Positions 45,376-54,872 of a stretch of 64,000 bases of DNA are shown here, piece after piece (within the stretch, counting starts at the first letter, position 1; each line of letters begins with the position of its first letter). Origin of the DNA: Novosphingobium sp049354825 (lineage in GTDB: Bacteria; Pseudomonadota; Alphaproteobacteria; Sphingomonadales; Sphingomonadaceae); the NCBI RefSeq assembly GCF_049354825.1, contig NZ_CP186480.1, positions 1,860,001-1,924,000 on the forward strand, in the 5' to 3' direction. The notes beneath the pieces are model-generated. The model was not told where the DNA came from. It made no database searches and saw nothing but the letters and a program-made list of their open reading frames with translations. Position numbers and translations under genes: made by a program.

Positions 45376-45996
45376 ATGAACCGCGGCGCCATGCCCAAGC
45401 CCTTCCAGACCCTTGCATTGCTCGCCTTCGTTCTTGCGCCGCCCGCCGCCTGTTCGCCGGCGGCGCCCACGCCAGAGGCGCCGCTGGCAGGTGCCGCAAT
45501 CGGCGGACCGTTCACGCTGACCGATCGCGCCGGCAAAGCCGTGACGTGGCAATCGCTGCGCGGCCGGTGGGTGGCGATCTACTTCGGCTACACCTTCTGC
45601 CCCGATGCCTGCCCGACCGATGTCGGCGTGCTGATGCGGGCGGTGAATGCGTTCGCAAAGGCCGAGCCCGCCCGCGCCGCCCGGCTGCAGCCGATTTTCG
45701 TCACGGTCGATCCCGCGCGGGACACCCCGGCACGCATGGGCGAGTTTGCCGACGCCTTCCAGGCGGGCAGCGGGCCGCGCCTGCTCGCGCTGACCGGCAC
45801 GAGCGAACAGGTGGCCCAGGCCATCAAGGCGTTCCGCGTCTTTGCCGCCAAGGGCGAAAGCAGCCCCGGCGGCTATCTGATGGATCACAGCCGCTTCGTT
45901 TACCTGATGGATCCCGACGGCAAGCCGATCGACATGGTCCCGGTCGACAAGGGCGCCGACGCATCGCTCAAGACGCTTCAGCAGTGGGTGCGATGA
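45376..45996 (+). CDS. SCO1/SenC family copper chaperone lipoprotein
   Basis: 206 residues with lipobox-like AACS after a hydrophobic stretch. Thioredoxin-like fold with FGYTFCPDACPTDVG (CxxxC) and the distal His in YLMDHSRFVYLMDPDG. It delivers copper to the CuA site of cytochrome c oxidase or acts in redox control. Start overlaps nothing; the next gene overlaps its stop. Confidence 0.9.
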   Translation: MNRGAMPKPFQTLALLAFVLAPPAACSPAAPTPEAPLAGAAIGGPFTLTDRAGKAVTWQSLRGRWVAIYFGYTFCPDACPTDVGVLMRAVNAFAKAEPARAARLQPIFVTVDPARDTPARMGEFADAFQAGSGPRLLALTGTSEQVAQAIKAFRVFAAKGESSPGGYLMDHSRFVYLMDPDGKPIDMVPVDKGADASLKTLQQWVR

Positions 45997-46448
45997 GCGC
46001 CGCCGCGCGCTTCTGGGACAAGCCGCTGGCTGCGCTGGACCGGGCGGAGTGGGAGGCGCTGTGCGACGGGTGCGGCCAGTGCTGTCTCCACAAGGTGGAG
46101 GATGCAGATACCGGCGCCATCTACCCGACCAACGTCGCCTGCAAGCTGCTCGACCTTACGACCGCGCGATGTTCGAACTATCCGGGCCGCAAGCGGATCG
46201 TCCCCGACTGCCTGACGCTTAACGCACACCTCGCCGGGACGCTGGAATGGCTGCCGGGAACCTGCGCCTATCGGCTGCGCGCCGAGGGCAGACCGCTTGA
46301 GCCGTGGCACTACCTCGAGTCGGGCGACCGCGAAGATGTCCACCGCGCCGGCATCTCGGTTCGCGGCAAGGCGATCTCCGAAGTGTTCGCCGGCCCGCTG
46401 GAAGATCACGCGATCCTGCCTGACGGGATCGAGGTGTGGCGCGAATGA
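45993..46448 (+). CDS. YcgN/UPF0260 family cysteine cluster protein
   Basis: 151 residues. Cysteine pattern LCDGCGQCCLHKVED near the N-terminus, then NVACKLLDLTTARCSNYP, VPDCLTL and GTCAYR. The zinc/iron-chelating YkgJ-type family; function unknown. Overlaps both neighbours (ATGA), so it is part of a four-gene stretch. Confidence 0.87.
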   Translation: MSAAARFWDKPLAALDRAEWEALCDGCGQCCLHKVEDADTGAIYPTNVACKLLDLTTARCSNYPGRKRIVPDCLTLNAHLAGTLEWLPGTCAYRLRAEGRPLEPWHYLESGDREDVHRAGISVRGKAISEVFAGPLEDHAILPDGIEVWRE

Positions 46449-47185
46449 TCGACTGGCTGCGTCCGTCGCGGCCAGTGCCGCGCAACCCTGCCCCGACGAC
46501 GCTGGATGTTGCCGGGCGAACGCTGCCGGTGATCCTGAAGCGCGACGCGCGGGCGCGGCGGATCGTCATGCGGCTTGGCCCTGACGGCGCGTCGTTGCGG
46601 TTGACGCTGCCGCGCTGGGGCAGCGCCGGCGAAGCGCTGGCCTTCGCCCGATCGCGCACCGGCTGGATCGCCGCGCAGCTGGCCGCGGTACCCGCGTTCG
46701 TCGCGATCGCCGACGGCACCCGCATACCCTACCTGGGCCGCGAGCTGACGCTGCGGCATGACCTGGCCCGCCGCCGCCTGCCCGCTATCGAAGGCGATGC
46801 CCTGGTGGTCGGCGGCGCGGGCGAGAGCCTGGCACCACGGCTGGAGCGCTGGCTGCGCACCGAGGCGCGGCGCCTGATCGAGGGCGACCTTGCCCATTAC
46901 AGCGCCCGCGCCGGGCTGCCGCCGGGGCGGCTGCTGCTGTCGAGCGCGCGGCGGCGCTGGGGCAGTTGCGCGCCCGACGGGACGATCCGGCTCAATTGGC
47001 GGCTGGTCATGGCGCCCGAGGCGGTGCGCCGCTCGGTGGTCGCCCACGAGGTCGCGCACCGGCTTCATTTCGACCATTCGCCGGCCTTTCACGCGGCGCT
47101 GGCGGCGATCTACGACGATGACCTGCGCGCCGCCGACCGCTGGCTGAAAGCACGCGGCCGCACCCTTTACGCCCCGTTCGGATAA
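46445..47185 (+). CDS. YgjP-like metallopeptidase domain protein (M48-related)
   Basis: 246 residues. SprT/YgjP-like signature VVAHEVAHRLHFDHSPAFH (HExxH with third His) and RRWGSCAPDGTIRLNWRLVM before it. Predicted zinc metallopeptidase; in several genomes it neighbours type I restriction systems, but not here. Confidence 0.85.
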   Translation: MIDWLRPSRPVPRNPAPTTLDVAGRTLPVILKRDARARRIVMRLGPDGASLRLTLPRWGSAGEALAFARSRTGWIAAQLAAVPAFVAIADGTRIPYLGRELTLRHDLARRRLPAIEGDALVVGGAGESLAPRLERWLRTEARRLIEGDLAHYSARAGLPPGRLLLSSARRRWGSCAPDGTIRLNWRLVMAPEAVRRSVVAHEVAHRLHFDHSPAFHAALAAIYDDDLRAADRWLKARGRTLYAPFG

Positions 47186-47227
47186 GCTGCACTGGCGCGG
47201 CGCGGCGCGAACGCCTATCTGGGGTCC

Positions 47228-47734
47228 ATGCTTCGCCCCTCGCAATCAGGCCCCCAGGGACCGCTCACCGGCGCCAAGGACATGTGGCGCAATGCCTCGC
47301 CCACCGGCGCGATCGGCGATTTCATCACCGTGTTCAAGCAGGCCGGCAAGCACCGCTGGTGGGTGGCGGTGCTGGCGGCGATGACGACGACCGCGATCTT
47401 CTCGATCATGGCGGGGGAGAACTGGATCGGTCCGCGGCCCAAGCCCAAGATCACCTGGATCACCACCTTCGCGCCCGACCGCAGCGAGGCCGATATCCTG
47501 GCCGGCAACATCGCCAACCAGAAGCGCAAGGACGCGCTGGCCGCCGAGCAAGCCAAGCGCGAGGCCGAAGTGCGCGACCTCTACACGAAGATCGGCGAGT
47601 ATTCGGGCATCGACGTGGAAGCGGCGAAGAAGCAGGGCGAGGCCGAACGCGCCGCCGCCGCCGCCAAGCTCAAGGCCGAGCAGGCCGAAGCGTTGCGCAA
47701 GGTGCGCGAAGCCGAACTTGCCGGCAAACGCTGA
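47228..47734 (+). CDS. membrane-anchored hypothetical protein
   Basis: 168 residues: one hydrophobic helix (WWVAVLAAMTTTAIFSIMAG) and a long charged C-terminal helix rich in Ala, Lys, Glu (RKDALAAEQAKREAEVRDLY) that is probably a coiled coil. I do not recognise a known function. The ribD frame starts within its end. Confidence 0.65.
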   Translation: MLRPSQSGPQGPLTGAKDMWRNASPTGAIGDFITVFKQAGKHRWWVAVLAAMTTTAIFSIMAGENWIGPRPKPKITWITTFAPDRSEADILAGNIANQKRKDALAAEQAKREAEVRDLYTKIGEYSGIDVEAAKKQGEAERAAAAAKLKAEQAEALRKVREAELAGKR

Positions 47735-48704
47735 AGACCGGCGCTGGCTCGCGGCTGCAGCGCGCCTGGCCGCGCGCGGCAGCCCGTCGGCCCACCCCAA
47801 CCCTGCCGTCGGCGCGATCCTGGTTGCGCAAGGCCGCGTCCTTGGCCGTGGCTGGACCCATCCGGGCGGGCGCCCGCACGCCGAAGCAGTGGCGCTGGCG
47901 ATGGCCGGCGAGGCCGCGCGCGGCGGCACCCTTTACGTAACGCTTGAACCCTGCGCCCATGCCGGTGGGCGCGGCCCGGCCTGCAGCGCGCTGATTGCCG
48001 CGAGCGGCATCGCCCGCCTGGTCGCCGCCGTGCGCGACCCCGACCCGCGCACCGATGGCAAAGGATTCGCCGCGGCCCGCGCCGCGGGTATCACCGCCGA
48101 TCACGTCGCCTGCGCCGCCGCCGACGAATCGCTCGCCGGCTATCTGACGCGCGCCCGCCAGGCCCGCCCGCGCGTGACTCTCAAGCTTGCTACCTCGCTC
48201 GATGGCATGATCGCGCTTGCGAACGGCGCCAGCCAGTGGATCACCGGCGCGCCCGCCCGCGCCCACGCCCACGCGCTGCGCGCGCGCATGGACGCGGTGC
48301 TGGTTGGCGGGGAAACGCTGCGCGCCGATGCGCCCCGGCTTGATGTGCGCCTGCCGGGCATCGATCACGTCCCGCGGCGCTGGGTGCTGACGCGCGGCGG
48401 CGCGCCGGCTGGCTGGAGCGCGCTGGCCGATCCGGCGGCGCTGGGCACCGCGATGCTGCAGGCACACGACCTGCTGATCGAAGGCGGCGGCGGCGCAGCG
48501 GCAGCCTTCCTCGCCGCGGACCTGGTCGACCGCCTGGTGATCTACCGCGCGCCGGTGCTGCTGGGATCGGGCCGCCCGGCGATCGGCAGCCTGGGCCTAA
48601 CCGCGCTGGACGGGGTGCATGGCAAGTGGGTCCTGTCAGAGCGACGCCAGCTTGGCAGCGACACACTCGAAGTCTACAGCCGGGTGCGATGTTCACAGGC
48701 ATAA
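47718..48704 (+). CDS. ribD: bifunctional riboflavin deaminase/reductase RibD
   Basis: 328 residues from TTG 47718, inside the previous gene's end. Deaminase zinc site HAEAVALAM and EPCAHAGGRGPACSALI; C-terminal reductase part LKLATSLDGMIA and DLLIEGGGGAAAAFL. It performs steps 2 and 3 of riboflavin synthesis. The ribE start overlaps its stop by 16 bp. No FMN riboswitch was seen. Confidence 0.9.
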   Translation: MPANAEDRRWLAAAARLAARGSPSAHPNPAVGAILVAQGRVLGRGWTHPGGRPHAEAVALAMAGEAARGGTLYVTLEPCAHAGGRGPACSALIAASGIARLVAAVRDPDPRTDGKGFAAARAAGITADHVACAAADESLAGYLTRARQARPRVTLKLATSLDGMIALANGASQWITGAPARAHAHALRARMDAVLVGGETLRADAPRLDVRLPGIDHVPRRWVLTRGGAPAGWSALADPAALGTAMLQAHDLLIEGGGGAAAAFLAADLVDRLVIYRAPVLLGSGRPAIGSLGLTALDGVHGKWVLSERRQLGSDTLEVYSRVRCSQA

Positions 48705-49309
48705 TCACCGCCCTCGGCACCATCCGCGAGGTCCGCGAGAGCGGCGACCTGCGCGCGGTGGTCGCGTGTTCCTACGATCCGGCCGGCATCGCCATCGGCG
48801 CCTCGATCGCTTGCTCGGGCGTGTGCCTGACCGTTGTCGAGCGCGGCGGCAGCGCCGGCGATGCCTGGTTCGCGGTCGACGTCTCGGGCGAGACGGTCAG
48901 CCGCACCGCGCCCGGGCAATGGCGCGCGGGGCGCAGGCTCAACCTCGAGCAGGCGCTGCGCCTGGGTGACGAGCTCGGCGGCCACATCGTCACCGGCCAT
49001 GTCGACGCGGTCGGCACCGTCGCTGCGCGCAGCGAGGTCGGCGGCTCGATCCGCTTCGATATCGCCTGCCCAGACGCACTTGCCCCGTTTGTCGCGACCA
49101 AGGGCTCGATCACGGTCGACGGGGTTTCGTTGACCGTCAACGAGGTGACCGACGGGCCGGACGGCACCACGTTCGCGCTCAACATCATTCCCCACACCGC
49201 CGAAGTGACGACGCTGGGTACGCTGGGGCCGGGCGACGCCGTCAACCTCGAGATCGACGTGCTGGCGCGCTACCTCCAGCGCATGGAAGCGCTGCGCAAG
49301 TCAGCCTGA
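48689..49309 (+). CDS. ribE: riboflavin synthase alpha subunit
   Basis: 206 residues, MFTGIITALGTIREV. Two similar barrels, each with a lumazine-binding half: SIACSGVCLTVVERGG and SITVDGVSLTVNEVTDG; GGHIVTGHVDAVGTV between them. It dismutates lumazine to riboflavin. Convergent with the GNAT gene. Confidence 0.95.
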   Translation: MFTGIITALGTIREVRESGDLRAVVACSYDPAGIAIGASIACSGVCLTVVERGGSAGDAWFAVDVSGETVSRTAPGQWRAGRRLNLEQALRLGDELGGHIVTGHVDAVGTVAARSEVGGSIRFDIACPDALAPFVATKGSITVDGVSLTVNEVTDGPDGTTFALNIIPHTAEVTTLGTLGPGDAVNLEIDVLARYLQRMEALRKSA

Positions 49310-49852
49310 GGCAAGCGGGCCGGCGGCGAAGTCGGCGCGGGTCATCTCGAACACGACATGAGTCACGTCGGCGCCCGCCATCGTCGCCAGGGTCGTTCGA
49401 TCGGTGAGCCGCCCGCCGATACGCGTCATCGCCGTGCGCGAGCGGATGTTGTCCTTGCCGACCAGGAAGACGACGCGCGCAACGCTTCGCAACGCGTGGG
49501 CCAGCATCAGCCGCTTCATCTCCCGGTTGCAGGTCCCGCCCCAGTGGCTGCGCGCCAGGAAGGTCCAGCCGATCTCGACCGAGCCGCCGTCGGCGGGGTC
49601 ATAGGCCTGGAAGCGCGACGATCCGATCACTGCGCCGCTCGCCTTGTCGATCACGGCCAGCGCACCACGCTGTACCAGCGCATCGTCGAAAAAGACGCGA
49701 AACACATCCTCGCGCCAGCGATCGTGCGCCGGATGCCCAGCCCAGATCAGAGGGTCGGCTGCAACCGCGAAAAGCGCGTCCCAATCGTCTGCCCGCAGCG
49801 GCCGCAGGACCAGCCGCTCCCCCGTCAGCGTAGGCTGACGGTCTAGCGTCAC
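49301..49852 (-). CDS. GNAT family N-acetyltransferase (RimJ/RimL-like)
   Basis: 183 residues. TGERLVLRPLRADDWDALFA at the N-terminus, GSVEIGWTFLARSHWGGTCN with the acetyl-CoA loop region and VFLVGKDNIRSRTAMTRIGG near the end. Substrate unknown. Overlaps the aminotransferase stop. Confidence 0.82.
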   Translation of the reverse strand: MTLDRQPTLTGERLVLRPLRADDWDALFAVAADPLIWAGHPAHDRWREDVFRVFFDDALVQRGALAVIDKASGAVIGSSRFQAYDPADGGSVEIGWTFLARSHWGGTCNREMKRLMLAHALRSVARVVFLVGKDNIRSRTAMTRIGGRLTDRTTLATMAGADVTHVVFEMTRADFAAGPLASG

Positions 49853-51027
49853 CCGGCGACGGCGCGCAGGGCGGCGATGAAGGCGTCGATGTTCCCGGTG
49901 GTCAGTCCGGCGATGTTGATGCGTCCGGAGCCTGCCATGTAGATACCGTAATCGGCACGCAGCGCGGCGATCTGCTCGCCCGATAGGGGGAGCATGGAGA
50001 ATAGCCCGTGCTGGCTGCCCAGAGCGGCCATGTCGATCGCGCCGATCCGGCCGGCTTCGGCCAGCCGCGCACGAACCTTCGCCATGCGGGCGCGCATCGT
50101 CCCAAGCTCATCCAGCCACTGCGCGGTCAGGTCCGCATCCTCGAGCACGATCCGTACGGCGGCAGCTCCGTGATCGGGCGGCATCGACCAGTTGGCGCGC
50201 GCCAGCGCGTAGCCGTTCGACATCACCGCCGGCAACAGGGCGGCATCGTCGACCATCACATAGGCGGCGCCGACACGGTCGCGATAGAGCCCGAAATTCT
50301 TGTCGCAGGAGTAGGCGACGATTGCCTCTGGCACGGCATCGAGAACGCGCCGCACGCCGAAGGCATCGGCCTCCATCCCCTCACCGAGCCCCTGATAGGC
50401 GAGGTCTAGCAGCGGAAGCAGGCCCTTGTCGGCGACAAGGGCCGCGATCTCGTCCCATTCCGCAGGCGCATAATCGATGCCGGTCGGGTTGTGGCAGCAG
50501 CCATGAAGCAGCATCGCGTCGCCGCGTTCAGCCAGTCCGACCGCGACGCGCAGCGCGTCCATGTCGGCACGGCCATTCTTCGTCGCGTGCGCGAACGGCT
50601 TCATCTCGATGTCGAGATCGGCGTAGATCTGCGCGTGGTTCGGCCACGACGGCGTGCCCATCCACACGCGCCCTACACCCGCTTTCTTCGCCAGCGCCAC
50701 CGCCAGGCGGACCGCTCCGGTCCCGCCGGGCGCCTGCATCCCGTCGATCCGGCCACCGCGCGTCGGATCGTCCGCGCCGAAGATGTAGGGCATCAGCCCG
50801 CGCACGAAGCCCATGTCGCCTTCCGGCCCGAGATAGGCCTTGGAATCCTGCGTTTCGACCAGCCGCGCCTCGGCCGCCTTGATGGCGCTGAACACGGGCG
50901 TATCGCCCTGCCCGGTACGATAGACGCCGACGCCCAGGTCAATCTTGTCGGCGCGCGGATCGTCGCGGTGAAGCTTGATAAGCGCGAGCAGCGCGTCGGC
51001 GGGCTGAGGTGCAAGGTCTGACAGCAT
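49849..51027 (-). CDS. tyrB: aromatic amino acid aminotransferase
   Basis: 392 residues from ATG 51027 (MLSDLAPQPADALLALIKLH); two upstream ATGs exist but this start matches relatives. PLP lysine in AYSCDKNFGLYRDRVG, GVGVYRTGQGDTP near the N-terminus and LLHGCCHNPTGIDYAPAEW. Class I aspartate/aromatic aminotransferase; overlap of substrate with AspC is possible. Confidence 0.9.
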   Translation of the reverse strand: MLSDLAPQPADALLALIKLHRDDPRADKIDLGVGVYRTGQGDTPVFSAIKAAEARLVETQDSKAYLGPEGDMGFVRGLMPYIFGADDPTRGGRIDGMQAPGGTGAVRLAVALAKKAGVGRVWMGTPSWPNHAQIYADLDIEMKPFAHATKNGRADMDALRVAVGLAERGDAMLLHGCCHNPTGIDYAPAEWDEIAALVADKGLLPLLDLAYQGLGEGMEADAFGVRRVLDAVPEAIVAYSCDKNFGLYRDRVGAAYVMVDDAALLPAVMSNGYALARANWSMPPDHGAAAVRIVLEDADLTAQWLDELGTMRARMAKVRARLAEAGRIGAIDMAALGSQHGLFSMLPLSGEQIAALRADYGIYMAGSGRINIAGLTTGNIDAFIAALRAVAG

Positions 51028-51105
51028 GGCCCGGGCCATAGCAACGGGGCCCTGCCATGCAAGCTTGGAAAACTGCGCGCGGGCCAGCGCGCAATTATCC
51101 ATCAA

Positions 51106-51822
51106 TCAGAACGGCAGCCACTTCTGCTTTTCGGAGAACTTCATGTAGCCGGCATTGACGCCCAGGCGCAGGCCGGCACCGACCCGCACCGGAATCAGAA
51201 CGATGTCGCCCTTGCGCAGGTAAGCGACATTGAAGCCCCCGATCGCATAAGCGGCGCCCTCGCCGGCGGCGAAAGCCTTGCCGTAAAGCTTCTGCGTATC
51301 GTTGAGGTTGTAGACGAGCACGAATGTGCTGGCGGCGTTGGCGCCGACGTCGAACCCGATCGACGGGCCGCGCCAGTACGCGGGTCGCTGGCCCTCGACC
51401 TTGTGGAACAGCGTGCCCGATCCGTACCGCACGCCGATCCCGAATGCGCCGCCGCCCTCGCGCCCGACGATGTAGGCATTGGGTTCGCCCTGCTTCTTGA
51501 GAATGCCCTGGATCACGTCGGCGACGCCCTTGGCGCCCTTGCCGAACACGCCTTCAGCGGCGCCGATCAGGTCGTCCTGCTTGTAGGTGGAGCCTTGCGC
51601 CGAGGCGACTGCCGGATCGGCGGCCGCCTGCGAAGCGGCGGTCGCGGGGTCGCTGCTGGTCACCACCGGCGCCGCTACCGGCGGCAACTGAGACGCCGTT
51701 GGCGCGGGCGCCTGCTGCGCCAAGTCGCCGTCGATCGGCCGGTCCTGCGCCGCCAGCGGGGCCGATGCCGCCATCGCAAGCGCGCCTGCCCAACCGGCAA
51801 TCCTGGCTGCTAGTAGCCGCAT
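51106..51822 (-). CDS. DUF1134 (YSC84-related) exported protein
   Basis: 238 residues from ATG 51822 with GGGAGGAATGGATC upstream. Signal peptide to about residue 25 (AASAPLAAQ), a Pro/Ala-rich linker, then the DUF1134 core: GAFGIGVRYGSGTLFHKVEG, GPSIGFDVGANAASTFVLVY and KGDIVLIPVRVGAGLRLG. Found throughout alphaproteobacteria; role unknown, probably envelope. Confidence 0.85.
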   Translation of the reverse strand: MRLLAARIAGWAGALAMAASAPLAAQDRPIDGDLAQQAPAPTASQLPPVAAPVVTSSDPATAASQAAADPAVASAQGSTYKQDDLIGAAEGVFGKGAKGVADVIQGILKKQGEPNAYIVGREGGGAFGIGVRYGSGTLFHKVEGQRPAYWRGPSIGFDVGANAASTFVLVYNLNDTQKLYGKAFAAGEGAAYAIGGFNVAYLRKGDIVLIPVRVGAGLRLGVNAGYMKFSEKQKWLPF

Positions 51823-51989
51823 GATCCATTCCTCCCACCACAAGGGTGACTCCAACCCTCACCGTGGGGCAATGAACCGGCGATGAGCCGAGTCCGATCT
51901 GCGACGGAATGAAACCGTGATGAGGCCCCCGCGGCCCCCTTGCCGCCCCCTTGCCCCCTCGCTATAGGGCCCGCTCGCCGCTGCGATCC

Positions 51990-52082
51990 GGAGACGTGGG
52001 TGAGTGGCTGAAACCAACGGTTTGCTAAACCGTCGTACTGGTAAATCCGGTACCGAGGGTTCGAATCCCTCCGTCTCCGCCA
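51990..52082 (+). tRNA. tRNA-Ser (anticodon GCT)
   Basis: 93 nt with CCA. Acceptor arms GGAGACG and CGTCTCC, D-loop GGTGAGTGGCTGAAACC, anticodon arm ACGGT-TTGCTAA-ACCGT (anticodon GCT), long variable arm typical of serine, T-arm GAGGG-TTCGAAT-CCCTC. An integrase gene follows, so its 3' part is probably the attachment site. A -10-like TATAGG lies 22-27 bp upstream. Confidence 0.97.
52060..52082. other. presumed attachment site (attL) at the tRNA-Ser 3' end
   Basis: P4-type integrases usually recombine in the T-arm/3' end of a tRNA gene and leave an intact gene on this side. The integrase begins about 190 bp downstream. The direct repeat that should mark the far end was not seen by eye within the window. 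Confidence 0.45.
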
Positions 52083-52275
52083 GAGCTATGAACCAGCTCA
52101 ACCCACCACGGACCAGAGCGAACGACTGAAAGACCCGAAAACGCGCGGGTTTTGCCGCTCAGACGTGCTTTGAATTGACCGCCAGGGATCATATCAGACC
52201 GACCCAAGCCATAACTTTAAGTACGGCAAAACTTATGGCTTGATGAGGGCTGGCTGGTCGGTAAATTCGATTTCG

Positions 52276-53460
52276 ATGTCCTCGCGCGCGCGTAACAAGC
52301 TCACCGCCTTGCAGGTAAAGAACGCCAAGCTTGGCCTGCATTCGGATGGTGGCGGGCTGTATCTGCGGGTTCGTGAATCAGGTCGGTCTTGGTTTTACAT
52401 CGGGTCGCTGCACGGCAAGCGCATCGAATTAGGCTTGGGCTCAGCCCTCGACGTCGATCTTTCGAAAGCCCGAGAGAAGCGCGACAAGGTCCGAGCGCTG
52501 ACGCTCGAAGGCATCGACCCGCGTGTTTTGCGTAAGGCCTCAGTCGAGGAAGCCAGGCCGAAGGTGACCTTTGGCGACTACGCAATGCAGTATCTCGATG
52601 GGATCGAGGGCGGCTTTCGCAACATCAAGCACCAACAACAATGGCGAAACACGTTGACGACCTATGCCGCGCCAATCTTCAAATTGCCGATAGAGGAAGT
52701 TGCTACCAGCCAGATCGTCGACATCCTGCAGCCGATTTGGCTTACCAAACCGGAAACGGCATCGCGGGTCCGCGGTCGGATCGAACGCGTTCTCGATGCC
52801 GCCAAAGCTATTGGGCATCGCGACGGCGAGAACCCCGCACGGTGGCGTGGCCATCTCGACAAGCTGCTGGCCAAACGCAGATCCAAGACGCAGGTGCGGC
52901 ACCACCCAGCACTGCCTCACGCCGAACTGCCTGCGTTCATGATTGAGCTCCGGAAGCGAACTGCAAACGCTGCCCGAGCCCTTGAGTTTGCGATCTTGAC
53001 GGCGGCGAGGTCTGGCGAAGTTCGTGGCATGACGTGGGCCGAGGTCGATCTTGGTGCCAAGTTGTGGACCGTTCCGAAGGAGCGTATGAAGGCGAGTGAA
53101 AAGCATGAGGTGCCCTTAAGCGGCGCTGCCCTTGCGGTTCTGAAGGCCGTCAAGCGTGAGAACGACACGCCCGAAGACTTTGTGTTCGAAGCCCCGAGGG
53201 GCGGCGCACTGTCCGATATGTCGATGACCCAGTTGCTTAAGCGCATGGATCGTCCGGACATTACCGTGCACGGCTTTCGCTCGACGTTCCGCGATTGGGC
53301 GGGCGATGAGACCGACTTCGGCCGCGAAGAAGTTGAAATGGCCCTGGCGCACACGGTCGCGTCCAAGACCGAAGCCGCTTACCGAAGAGGCCGCGCCCTT
53401 GAGAAAAGGCGCGGCCTCATGAGTGCCTGGGCGGATTATTGTGGCCAACAAGAACCTTGA
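52276..53460 (+). CDS. P4-type tyrosine integrase
   Basis: 394 residues from ATG 52276 (MSSRARNKLTALQVKNAKLG). N-terminal DUF4102 arm-binding domain (GLHSDGGGLYLRVRESGRS, IELGLGSALDVDLSKAR), core-binding region, and catalytic residues in TAARSGEVRGMTWAEVD (Arg), TVHGFRSTFRDWAGDE (His-x2-Arg) and ALAHTVASKTEAAYRRG (His, Tyr). It inserts and excises the element at the tRNA. Convergent with the replication protein gene. Confidence 0.93.
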   Translation: MSSRARNKLTALQVKNAKLGLHSDGGGLYLRVRESGRSWFYIGSLHGKRIELGLGSALDVDLSKAREKRDKVRALTLEGIDPRVLRKASVEEARPKVTFGDYAMQYLDGIEGGFRNIKHQQQWRNTLTTYAAPIFKLPIEEVATSQIVDILQPIWLTKPETASRVRGRIERVLDAAKAIGHRDGENPARWRGHLDKLLAKRRSKTQVRHHPALPHAELPAFMIELRKRTANAARALEFAILTAARSGEVRGMTWAEVDLGAKLWTVPKERMKASEKHEVPLSGAALAVLKAVKRENDTPEDFVFEAPRGGALSDMSMTQLLKRMDRPDITVHGFRSTFRDWAGDETDFGREEVEMALAHTVASKTEAAYRRGRALEKRRGLMSAWADYCGQQEP

Positions 53461-53500
53461 CCGGGTCCACCGTCGCCGAAACCACGGGGTTTGGTTCTGT

Positions 53501-54754
53501 CTATTTACGTCGGGCGATGATCGGCACTGACCATGCAGTCTTCCCCAGTTCCTTGGCCAAGCGAGCCCAGATCGTTGCCATGCCATCGGGGTGAATCAGT
53601 CTGGTCGAACCGCGCGCATGAGTTTCACACAAAGCTCGGATCAATTTGACCAGCGGGCTCTTGATTTCCTTCTGGCCACGGCCGCCTGCGAACACCAAAT
53701 CCTCTAGCGTCACGAGCGACAGGATTTCCGCCATGCGCAAGAACCGTGTATAGCGGTCGCCCTTCTCGCCTTCGTGCATGTGGCCCTTTTTGCCCTCGCG
53801 CTCCGGGCACCACGTCTTTGCCTTGTGCGGGTATTTGACCAGATAGCTCGCGGCCCGCCGTATGTTTACCGGATCCGTGCGGACACGGCGGATCACGATA
53901 GGGTCAGCATCGGTGACATTGGACGAGTGCAGCGCGGAGTGCTTGGCACCGACCTGGCTCGCCTTTGCAAGGATGCCCCGACCGAAGATGAGCGCATGGC
54001 AGTGCCCTTGAATGAGCTGTCCTCCGTCCGAATGGGTGTGGCTGTTGAACAGCGACCATTCCTCGACCGCGAAGTAGTCCTTCGACATGGCGTTGAGCGT
54101 CCGTCCCATTTGCGCCTGCGCGTTGGCGATGTCGATGAAGGGCCGATTGACCGAGGTCGCGTGATCACCCGAGATGATCGTCACCATTCCCATTTCGATC
54201 TCGGGATCGGAAGCCGCGATTTCGATCAACTTCTTGGCGAGGAATGACCGGGCTTCGCGAACGACTTGGCTGCTGGTCATGATGGGCGCGGACGTGACCA
54301 TGTCTCCCTTCAAGATGGCTTCAATAAGCTGACGCGTTTCTTCACTGATGGAACGCCGTTCGATCGCCCTCATGGCCTTGGAGCGAAAGCTCTTATCCGA
54401 CTTTGCCATCCGCCGCTTGATCGCCTTGGCGGTCTTACATGCCCACAGGCTACCCAAGTCACGATCGGCGGCTTCTGGCGCATGTTGTGCGCCCAGCTCC
54501 TCAACGGGCATGAGCATGGGCAGCCTACGACCGAAAATCCGTGCACGGGCCGATTTCCGCTTCTGAGCCGCAATCTGCTTGGACAAGTTGTGGCGGGCGG
54601 CAATCACGTCCTTGGGCAGATAACGAACCGTCGTCGTGCCATCAGCCTTGGTGATGGCCTTGCCAGAAGGCTTGTTGAGGTTGATCGGCTTACCCGGCTT
54701 TGTCGAAGTTGGCAGACCGTTACGGCGATTTTTACGGTGTTGATTGTTACGCAT
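53501..54754 (-). CDS. HUH-type replication initiator (rolling-circle Rep-like, two-tyrosine)
   Basis: About 417 residues from ATG 54754 (a GTG at 54784 is an alternative start). The N-terminus is very basic (RNNQHRKNRRNG). HUH endonuclease motifs appear in order: strand GMVTIISGDHATS (motif 1-like), IQGHCHALIFGRG (His-x-His, motif 2) and RRAASYLVKYPHKAK (Tyr-x3-Tyr, motif 3). The two-tyrosine layout is that of phiX174 A/P2 A-like and IS91-like enzymes, which nick one strand and prime rolling-circle replication. The family assignment is inferred from these motifs; a relaxase or transposase role remains possible, but the integrase next to it favours an element replicase. Confidence 0.68.
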   Translation of the reverse strand: MRNNQHRKNRRNGLPTSTKPGKPINLNKPSGKAITKADGTTTVRYLPKDVIAARHNLSKQIAAQKRKSARARIFGRRLPMLMPVEELGAQHAPEAADRDLGSLWACKTAKAIKRRMAKSDKSFRSKAMRAIERRSISEETRQLIEAILKGDMVTSAPIMTSSQVVREARSFLAKKLIEIAASDPEIEMGMVTIISGDHATSVNRPFIDIANAQAQMGRTLNAMSKDYFAVEEWSLFNSHTHSDGGQLIQGHCHALIFGRGILAKASQVGAKHSALHSSNVTDADPIVIRRVRTDPVNIRRAASYLVKYPHKAKTWCPEREGKKGHMHEGEKGDRYTRFLRMAEILSLVTLEDLVFAGGRGQKEIKSPLVKLIRALCETHARGSTRLIHPDGMATIWARLAKELGKTAWSVPIIARRK

Positions 54755-54819
54755 TTTTATTTTTGCCTTTTGCTTTCTGCGCACAAAGCTGCCTGTCCAC
54801 TAGCAACATGCTGCCGGTA

Positions 54820-54872
54820 GAGCGCTTGGTGGCGGATTGTGGTTGGTGAAGTGAACACTACGATAAGCGCTC
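54820..54872. promoter_or_regulatory. inverted repeat upstream of the Rep gene (possible origin or operator)
   Basis: GAGCGCTT and AAGCGCTC are perfect 8-bp arms separated by 37 bp, in the gap between the excisionase-like and Rep genes. A nick site for a HUH protein usually lies in such a structured region near its gene. Confidence 0.35.
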